7,860 bases of DNA from contig VBKQ01000217.1 of assembly GCA_005879505.1 (NCBI GenBank), forward strand, positions 1-7,860, in the 5' to 3' direction. The notes beneath the pieces are model-generated. The model was not told the origin of the DNA. It searched no databases and worked only from the letters and a program-made list of their open reading frames with translations. The translations under genes and the position numbers were made by a program. This stretch comes from Deltaproteobacteria bacterium. GTDB taxonomy: Bacteria > Myxococcota > Myxococcia > Myxococcales > 40CM-4-68-19. Shown here piece by piece: positions 1 through 5,426 of this stretch (the stretch's first letter is position 1; each line of letters starts with the position of its first letter).

Positions 1-212
1 CCCTGCTTTCGCACCTCCTTGAGCAGCTCGTAGCCGTTGAGGCCCGGAAGCATGACGTCGAGCACGATCAGGTCGACGTCGGGCTCGAGTGCCAGGCGCA
101 AGCCGGTCTCCCCGTCCTGGGCGATGCGCACCTCGTGGCCGTCCCTGCGCAGGTTGAGGCGGACCCCCAGGGCGATGGCGCGGTCGTCTTCGATGATGAT
201 GATGCGCGACAT
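1..212 (-). CDS. Two-component response regulator, receiver domain (3' part outside window)
   Basis: This is the N-terminal 70 residues of a response regulator, the phosphorylation-controlled output partner of the kinase encoded just upstream. The frame opens with MSRIIIIEDD, which has the hydrophobic first strand and the acidic Mg2+-binding residues (E8, D9, D10). D52, in the stretch LIVLDVMLPG (residues 48-57), is the predicted phospho-acceptor, and LNGYELLKEVR follows as is usual for receiver domains. The conserved receiver Thr/Ser and Lys and any output domain lie beyond the left edge. An OmpR/PhoB winged-helix output is the commonest partner for such a kinase, but it cannot be seen here. 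The ATG at 212 lies 10 bases after the kinase stop codon. Its Shine-Dalgarno is weak (AGGCG-like), so translation is probably coupled to the kinase gene. The receiver call is secure; family and target genes are unknown. Confidence 0.93.
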   Translation of the reverse strand, partial: MSRIIIIEDDRAIALGVRLNLRRDGHEVRIAQDGETGLRLALEPDVDLIVLDVMLPGLNGYELLKEVRKQ

Positions 213-222
213 CGCCGAGCGC

Positions 223-1671
223 CTACGCCGCCGGGAGGACGACGCGGAACGTGCTGCCCTGTCCGACCTTGCTGTCCAGCTCGATGCGGCCGCCGTGCAG
301 CTCGACGATCTTCTTGGCGATGGCGAGCCCCAGGCCGGTCCCCTCCGTCCGGCGGGAGAGCAGGTCGTCGGCGCGGTAGAACCGCTCGAAGATCCGTTTT
401 CGGTCATGTGGCCGCACGCCGGGTCCGTTGTCCTCCACCTCGATGGCGACGTTGCGCCCCGCGCGCCGGGCGCGCACGCGGATGCGCTTGTCCTCCCCAG
501 TGTACTTCACCGCGTTGTGCAGCAGGTTGAGCACCACCTGCGCCATGGCGTCGCGATCCACGTTCACGGGCGGAAGCTGCGGATCCAGCTCCGTCTGGTA
601 GCTGGCGGGCAGCTGCTGCGCCTGGAACGCCTGACCGATGCGATCGAGCAAGGCAGGAACCTCGGTCCGCTCCAGCTCGAGGGAGGTGCGGCCCGCTTCC
701 AGCCGCGACCAGTCGAGCAGCCTCTCCACCATGCGCGAGAGCCGATCGGCCTCGGCGGAGAGCATCGCCACGCACTGGCGCACCTCCTCCGGACCTTCGG
801 CCCTTCCTGCGCGCAGGGTCTCGGCGAAGAGACGGACCCCGGTCAGCGGCGTCCGCAGCTCGTGCGAGATGTTCGCCACGAAGTCCGTCTTCAGCCGCGA
901 CAGCTTGTAGGCGCGCCGCATCTCGCGGATGGTCAGCCCGAATCCCACGCCGATCCCGAGGTAGAGCAGCACGAGCAGCGCGATGTACAGGGTCCGGTTG
1001 CGGAAGGCGAGCGGCGCCGCGGGATCGCCCGGCAGCTCCGCGGCCAGCGCGAATCCCTCCAGCGGAGGCCCGAGCCCGAGGCGCGAAACCACGGTCGAGG
1101 TCTGTCCCGCCTCCGCCACGATGCGGCGAAGCGCCGCCAGCGCTGCGACCGGCTCTCGCGGCGGGAAGAGGCGGAACGCGGCGCGCTCGCGGGGGAAGCG
1201 CGCCTCGGCCAGCCTCGGCACCAGCTCCGCGACCGCGGCGACGTCGAACTGGGCGATCAGCGTGCGCTCGCCTTCCGGTTCCAGCGCGCGCACCAGCGCG
1301 AGCGCGCGGCGCTCGCTTCCCATCTCGGCGGTGGCGAAGACGTGACCGCCGATCGGCAGCGTGGCCGCGCGGCGGACGGCATCGGCCAGCTCCGGGGGAG
1401 TCGCGCGCAACGGCTGCACCGAGAGGACCAGCGGGTCCGGCTTGGCGGCGGCGACGGCCTCCGCCGACTTGTCGAGGCGGGCGAGCAGATCGAGCCCGAG
1501 CGCGCGCAGGCGCGCGTCGTACTCCTCCGCCAACCGGCGCTCCACCGCGGCGCGCTCGTTCGCCACCGCGACCACGCCGAAGGCCACCAGCGCCACGCTC
1601 GGAAGCAGCATGCCGCACAGCAGCCAGACGAAGGCGCGGCGGAATTCGATCAGCTCGGACGTCTTCGCCAT
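223..1671 (-). CDS. Membrane sensor histidine kinase (HisKA + HATPase)
   Basis: A 482-residue inner-membrane kinase that should autophosphorylate on a histidine and pass the phosphate to the adjacent response regulator. Transmembrane helix 1 is about residues 13-36 and helix 2 about 228-248. Between them lies a sensor segment of roughly 190 residues, presumably periplasmic, that starts with a charged helical, coiled-coil-like stretch (38-75). I recognise no named sensor fold in it and see no clear HAMP domain after helix 2, only a short linker (about 249-262). The H-box is SHELRTPL with H270 as phospho-acceptor. The ATPase domain has the N-box (LNLLHNAVKY, N386), G1 box DNGPG (414-418), F-box FERFYR (428-433) and G2 box GTGLGLA (444-450). 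All key residues are present, so it looks active. The ATG at 1671 has a good Shine-Dalgarno 6 bases upstream. The gene leads the regulator gene in one operon. The ligand is unknown. Confidence 0.95.
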   Translation of the reverse strand: MAKTSELIEFRRAFVWLLCGMLLPSVALVAFGVVAVANERAAVERRLAEEYDARLRALGLDLLARLDKSAEAVAAAKPDPLVLSVQPLRATPPELADAVRRAATLPIGGHVFATAEMGSERRALALVRALEPEGERTLIAQFDVAAVAELVPRLAEARFPRERAAFRLFPPREPVAALAALRRIVAEAGQTSTVVSRLGLGPPLEGFALAAELPGDPAAPLAFRNRTLYIALLVLLYLGIGVGFGLTIREMRRAYKLSRLKTDFVANISHELRTPLTGVRLFAETLRAGRAEGPEEVRQCVAMLSAEADRLSRMVERLLDWSRLEAGRTSLELERTEVPALLDRIGQAFQAQQLPASYQTELDPQLPPVNVDRDAMAQVVLNLLHNAVKYTGEDKRIRVRARRAGRNVAIEVEDNGPGVRPHDRKRIFERFYRADDLLSRRTEGTGLGLAIAKKIVELHGGRIELDSKVGQGSTFRVVLPAA

Positions 1672-1677
1672 CTGCTT

Positions 1678-1683
1678 TCCTTC
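1678..1683 (-). promoter_or_regulatory. Ribosome-binding site of the histidine kinase gene
   Basis: Read on the minus strand, GAAGGA lies 6 bases before the ATG at 1671. This supports that start over the later in-frame Met21, which would remove most of the first membrane helix. It overlaps a perfect 8-bp palindrome, TTCTAGAA (1681-1688), which may be coincidental. Confidence 0.7.
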
Positions 1684-1739
1684 TAGAACAAATTTCCTGA
1701 CCGTACTGCGAAGAGATCACGCTCAAGCATAGGCGCTAA

Positions 1740-1754
1740 GCCACCTTCGGTGGC
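1740..1754. repeat. Short perfect inverted repeat in the divergent intergenic region
   Basis: GCCACC (1740-1745) and GGTGGC (1749-1754) pair as a 6-bp stem with a 3-base TTC loop. No T-run follows on either strand, so it is not a typical terminator. It could be an operator, a leader hairpin of the plus-strand gene, or chance. It also contains the alternative GTG (1750) for the small gene, which makes that start less attractive. Confidence 0.4.
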
Positions 1755-1791
1755 CGCGCCCACTAGCGATGGTGTAAGGTGCGCGCCCCGA

Positions 1792-2064
1792 ATGGCAACG
1801 AAAGCCAGGCAGCCGGGCGCGGCGGCGTCGCCGACGCAGCCGCAGACCCCGCTGGGCAAGGCGCGTTGGGCGCTCGAAGCAGGCGACGTCCGCCGAGCCC
1901 GGGAGCTGGCCGCGGAGGCCGCCCGCTCCGGTCCCGAGTCCGAGCGTGCCGCCGCTCAGGCGCTTCTGCGCAAGCTGGGCCCCGACCCCCGCGCCCTTCT
2001 CACGGCTGCGGCGGTTCTGCTGCTGATCCTGATCGCTGCATGGCTGGCGATCTTCCGCCGCTAA
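1792..2064 (+). CDS. Small tail-anchored membrane protein of unknown function
   Basis: A 90-residue protein that I cannot assign to a named family. Residues 1-20 are a polar, Pro/Ala-rich leader without a signal peptide. Residues 21-62 (LGKARWALEAGDVRRARELA and onward) look like one or two amphipathic helices in the style of a TPR/Sel1-type repeat. Residues about 68-87 form one strongly hydrophobic helix, and the protein ends in Phe-Arg-Arg. This predicts an inner-membrane protein anchored by its C-terminus with the helical part in the cytoplasm. ATG 1792 is preferred because AAGGTG (1776-1781) lies upstream at a slightly long spacing. GTG 1750, in the same frame, would add 14 residues but falls inside a hairpin. 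It is transcribed away from the kinase and converges on addA, overlapping its stop by 4 bases. The ordered composition (soluble helices then a membrane helix) argues for a real gene rather than a shadow. I have a general impression of similar proteins in myxobacteria but cannot test it here. Confidence 0.7.
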   Translation: MATKARQPGAAASPTQPQTPLGKARWALEAGDVRRARELAAEAARSGPESERAAAQALLRKLGPDPRALLTAAAVLLLILIAAWLAIFRR

Positions 2065-5000
2065 GCTTCCGGATGACACCGCCGGATGAAGCCGCACCCG
2101 ATCTCCCGGCAGCGCGCCGGCTCCACCAATGGCCACTTCCCGGTGCGCCGGCCCTCCGCGATGGCCTGGGCAGCATCGAGAAGCCGCGCCCGCGTCTGCT
2201 CGGCTGCCGCCGGTGCATGCTCGACGAAGGGGGCGCCCTTGGAGCGGAGGAAGACGATGCCGGTCCGCACGGGCAGCGGCGCGCCCGAGACCAACTCGCG
2301 GGCAGCCAGCGCGTACGCGTCGAGCTGGGCCGCGTACCGCGCGGTGTCCCGCGCCTGCGAGAACTTGTAGTCGACGAGGGTGACCTGCTCCCCGACCAGC
2401 AGCGCGTCGATCTGACCGCGCAGCAGCAACTCCGGCGTGCCCGGCCGCGACAGCCGCAGCGTGAAGGGCAGCTCGCGGTGGAGGCGGCTCACAGGTGCGG
2501 TCGCCATCTGTCGCGCGAGCGGGGAGTCGAGAAACGCGCACGCGGAATCGAGCACCTCGGCGTGCGCCGCGGGATCTTCGCCTTCGAGGCGCAAGACGGA
2601 CTCCAGCTCCGCCCGCCGCTCCACGGGCCCGGCCTGCAGCGGAACCAGCTCGAGCAACCGGTGCGCCAGGATCCCGAGTGCCGTCGCCGGGCTGGCGGGC
2701 TCGTCGTCCAGCGGATCGGGCAGCGGGTGCTCAGGGTCGGGCCGCTCCTCGAGCCGCAGCTCGTGCAGGAGCTGGTACCGGCGCGGGCAGGCTTCGGCAT
2801 CCGCGAGCTGCGTCACCGGAGCCGAGATGGTCACCTGTGCAGCCGGGGCTTCGGCTTCGATGCGGGCGAGGTCCGCGTCGTCAGCCGGAGGGAGGGCGCC
2901 GGCGTTCTCGGGCTCGACCGGGGGGCCCGATGTCGCGAGCGCCTGCGCTGGGACCGGATCGCGGACGATGCGCAGCAGACCACGCTCCGTGGCCTCGTTC
3001 GCCACCTGGTCCAACCAGAGTCGCCAGGACTCCTCCTTCCGCGCCGCGCGCCCGGAGAGAACGAGGAGATCGCGCGCCCTCGTCACCGCGACGTAGAAGA
3101 GGCGCCGCGACTGGGCCAGTTCCCGTGCCCGCCGCCGCTGGCTGAGCGATTCGCCATGAGCGCCCCAACGGCGCTTTCCATCCGCTCCCCAGGCTTTCAC
3201 GGTGAAACCGAGGTCCGCGTCGAGCAGCACCCGTTCCGGGCTGGGATTGAAGGACGGCGACGCGCACTCAGGGACGAACACCACCGGAAACTCGAGCCCC
3301 TTCGCGGCGTGCACGGTCAAGAGTCGCACCGCGTGCGGATCGCGCTCCTCGACCACGGCGGCTTCCGCCTCGCGCGCCTCCTCGTCCGCGAGCTGGCGCA
3401 GCTCCGCGAGAAACGAGCGGACGCTGTCGCCGCGAATCTCGGCCTCGCGTGCGAACCCGAGCAGCTTGTCGACGTTCGCCGCCGCCTGCTCGCCGTGGAG
3501 GCCGCCCGCGCAGGCAGCGACGTAATCGGTGCCCGAGAGCGCAGCCTCGAGCAGGCTTGCGGGACCGAGGCAGTCGGACTCGCGGCGCATTGCGAGCAGC
3601 AAGTTGCGCATCCGGGCCAGGGCCTCGGCGTCGTCGCCGGCGAGATCCGCTGCGTCGTCGAGCGACCAGCGCCGCTGGGAGAGGAGGAAGAGCGCGTCGT
3701 CGGAGAGGGGACCGAAGGGCGCTCGCAGGACCGAGGCGAGCGCGAGATCGTCGTCGGGATCGACGGCCGCGGCGAGGAGGGCCACCAGATCCATCACCTC
3801 GCGCGAGCCGTGGAAGCCACGCCCCTTGTAGACCAGGTGCGGGACGCGGCGGCGTAGGAATGCGCGCCGGAATGCCTCCAGATTGGTGAACTTGCGCAGC
3901 AGCACGGCGACGTCTCCACCGCGCACCGCCCGCGGGAGCTCGCCGCGATCATGGACGCGCTCGGGCGCTCCGGGTGCGAGAAGCGCGGCGATCCGGGCGG
4001 CGACGATCTCCGCCTCCGCCTCGACGCCGGCTCCCTCGACGTCGAGCAGCTCGGCGCACGGCCCATCCGGGCCCCGCTCGCGGAAGGCCGTCAGAGCGTC
4101 GTCGTCCGAGAACGGCGTATCGAAGGGCTCCTCCCGCGCCGCCAGGGCGCGCCCGAAGAGCAGATTGGCGAAGTCGACCAGCGCCGGCCGCGAGCGCCGC
4201 GATTCGCCGAGGACGAGGCGCTCGGCTCCGCGCGCGAGCAGCCTGGCGGCGTAGGCTTGCGCTCCGGCGACGTCAGCGCCACGGAATTCGTAGATGGACT
4301 GCTTGCGGTCGCCGACCACGATCACCGGCCGGTCGCCCGCGAGCTGCTCGAAGATCTCGATCTGGGCGCGGCTGGTATCCTGGAACTCATCCACCAGGAG
4401 GGCGCCAACGCGCTCGCGCTCGGCCGCGCGCGCCACGGCGTCATTGACCAGCAGCTCGCGGCAGCATCGAGTGAGATCGTCGAAGTCCAGCGCTCCCTGC
4501 CGGGCCTTCAGCTCACGGTGGCGCTGGCCAGCGCAGTCCGCGAGCGCCGTCAGGTCGCGCGCCAGCGCCGTGGCCCGCACGCCGGCGTCGGCGTTCAAGA
4601 CCGCCTCGAACGCCTCTTTCGCCGCGGCGATCGCCTCCTTGTCGGGGCCCTGCGAGCGCAGGTTCTGCGGGGAACAGCGGCGCACCTCCCGCCAGGCCTG
4701 AGCGAGCTGCCCCGGGGGATACGCCTCCAGCGCCGGACCGGGCAGAGGTGGCGCCTCCTTTCCCGAGGCGAGCAAAGCGGCGCGCAGATTCGCCAGCGCC
4801 CGATCGAGCTGGCGGCGGGCGCGGGCGTCGTCGTCGAGGGCGGTCTGGGGTTCGGGCAGGAGCTTCACCGGCGACGTGCCCGTCTCGCCGAGCTTTGCCA
4901 GCAACGCCGCCATCTCGTCCGCGAGACCGGCGCCGAACTTGCCCTGTGTCCGCAGCCCCATCTCGGCGCAGAGGCGCCGGGCCCCTTCCTGGAGGTGGAG

Positions 5001-5426
5001 GTGCGGGCCAAGAGCGCCTTCCAGCGCGCGCAGGGCGACGGTCTCGCACGCCTCGCGCAAAAGTCTGCGCCCCTGCGCTTCGTCGAGGACGTTGAACCCC
5101 GGATCGATCCCCACGGCCGCCGCGTGCCGGCGCAGGATCTGGCCGCAGAGCGAGTGGATGGTCCCGATCTGCGCCAGGCCGAGGTCGCGGCGGACGCGCC
5201 GCCAGAGCGGCTCGCGTTCCGCCAGCACGTCCACGCGGGAGCGGATGCGCCCTTTCAGCTCCGCAGCGGCTTTCTCCGTGAACGTCACCGCGCACAGCCT
5301 GGCGGGAGGGAGCGGCTCTGAGCCCCCGAGCAGCTCGAGGCACAGCTCGACCAGGCGGTGCGTCTTTCCGGTGCCCGCTCCCGCCTGGATCACCGCGCTG
5401 CCGCGCGCCCGGGAAAGGTCAGGCAC
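2061..5426 (-). CDS. addA: AddA-type UvrD/RecB-family helicase-nuclease
   Basis: A complete 1121-residue motor and nuclease subunit of an AddAB-type complex, which unwinds and trims double-strand DNA ends to load RecA. SF1A helicase motifs are in order: Walker A AGAGTGKT (15-22, K21), motif Ia AVTFTEKAAAEL (46-57), IGTIHSLC (87-94), Walker B DEFQDTS (346-352), motif III VGDRKQSIYEFRGA (371-384), motif V TVHAAKGLEFPVVFV (704-718) and motif VI RRLFYVAVTRARD (774-786). Motif IV is unusual (ESRRSRP, 408-414, where NYRS or NFRS is common). The C-terminal PD-(D/E)XK nuclease has an upstream histidine (H922), GQID (D1007), VDYK (D1019, K1021) and QLDAY (1034-1038). Cysteines C880, C1106, C1111 and C1117 resemble an Fe-S nuclease set. 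Length is slightly below the roughly 1,200 residues of AddA or RecB. The GTG start at 5426 is supported by a strong SD and an 8-base overlap with addB. A UvrD-like nuclease fusion of another subtype (AdnAB-like) is the main alternative. Confidence 0.88.
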   Translation of the reverse strand: MPDLSRARGSAVIQAGAGTGKTHRLVELCLELLGGSEPLPPARLCAVTFTEKAAAELKGRIRSRVDVLAEREPLWRRVRRDLGLAQIGTIHSLCGQILRRHAAAVGIDPGFNVLDEAQGRRLLREACETVALRALEGALGPHLHLQEGARRLCAEMGLRTQGKFGAGLADEMAALLAKLGETGTSPVKLLPEPQTALDDDARARRQLDRALANLRAALLASGKEAPPLPGPALEAYPPGQLAQAWREVRRCSPQNLRSQGPDKEAIAAAKEAFEAVLNADAGVRATALARDLTALADCAGQRHRELKARQGALDFDDLTRCCRELLVNDAVARAAERERVGALLVDEFQDTSRAQIEIFEQLAGDRPVIVVGDRKQSIYEFRGADVAGAQAYAARLLARGAERLVLGESRRSRPALVDFANLLFGRALAAREEPFDTPFSDDDALTAFRERGPDGPCAELLDVEGAGVEAEAEIVAARIAALLAPGAPERVHDRGELPRAVRGGDVAVLLRKFTNLEAFRRAFLRRRVPHLVYKGRGFHGSREVMDLVALLAAAVDPDDDLALASVLRAPFGPLSDDALFLLSQRRWSLDDAADLAGDDAEALARMRNLLLAMRRESDCLGPASLLEAALSGTDYVAACAGGLHGEQAAANVDKLLGFAREAEIRGDSVRSFLAELRQLADEEAREAEAAVVEERDPHAVRLLTVHAAKGLEFPVVFVPECASPSFNPSPERVLLDADLGFTVKAWGADGKRRWGAHGESLSQRRRARELAQSRRLFYVAVTRARDLLVLSGRAARKEESWRLWLDQVANEATERGLLRIVRDPVPAQALATSGPPVEPENAGALPPADDADLARIEAEAPAAQVTISAPVTQLADAEACPRRYQLLHELRLEERPDPEHPLPDPLDDEPASPATALGILAHRLLELVPLQAGPVERRAELESVLRLEGEDPAAHAEVLDSACAFLDSPLARQMATAPVSRLHRELPFTLRLSRPGTPELLLRGQIDALLVGEQVTLVDYKFSQARDTARYAAQLDAYALAARELVSGAPLPVRTGIVFLRSKGAPFVEHAPAAAEQTRARLLDAAQAIAEGRRTGKWPLVEPARCREIGCGFIRRCHPEA

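Larger units (their letters stand above)
1672..1791. promoter_or_regulatory. Divergent intergenic region between kinase and small-protein genes
   Basis: This 120-base gap separates two genes transcribed away from each other, so it should hold promoters for both. The part near the kinase (about 1675-1700) is clearly poorer in G and C than the rest of the window. On the minus strand a TTGAGC hexamer (1723-1728) could be a -35 element, with TACGGT as a poor -10 at a short spacing of 15 bases. No convincing sigma-70 or sigma-54 promoter is visible on either strand, so the promoter assignment is inferred from gene orientation. Confidence 0.5.

Noticed and set aside
37..1686. 549-codon open frame on the plus strand opposite the histidine kinase
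   Set aside because: It lies antisense to a gene with all kinase motifs. The translation is low-complexity Arg/Ala/Gly/His-rich with no recognisable domain. Long antisense frames are expected when codons end in G or C.
2069..2089. Direct repeat CCGGATGA (2069-2076 and 2082-2089)
   Set aside because: Only two 8-base copies, in coding sequence for repeated Arg/His/Pro-type codons. There is no third copy nearby and nothing points to an attachment site or array.
2065..2092. Possible bidirectional terminator at the convergent gene ends
   Set aside because: The stem is short and interrupted (5 bp plus 3 bp with a 3-base bulge) and no T-run follows on either strand. It lies in codons encoding the conserved-looking AddA C-terminus.
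1779..3857. 692-codon open frame on the plus strand opposite addA
   Set aside because: It overlaps the helicase motif region antisense and the small gene in another frame. The translation has no motifs and the composition of a GC-driven shadow.
3951..5321. 456-codon open frame on the plus strand opposite the addA N-terminal half
   Set aside because: It is antisense to Walker A, Walker B and motif III coding sequence. There is no ribosome-binding site of note and no recognisable domain.
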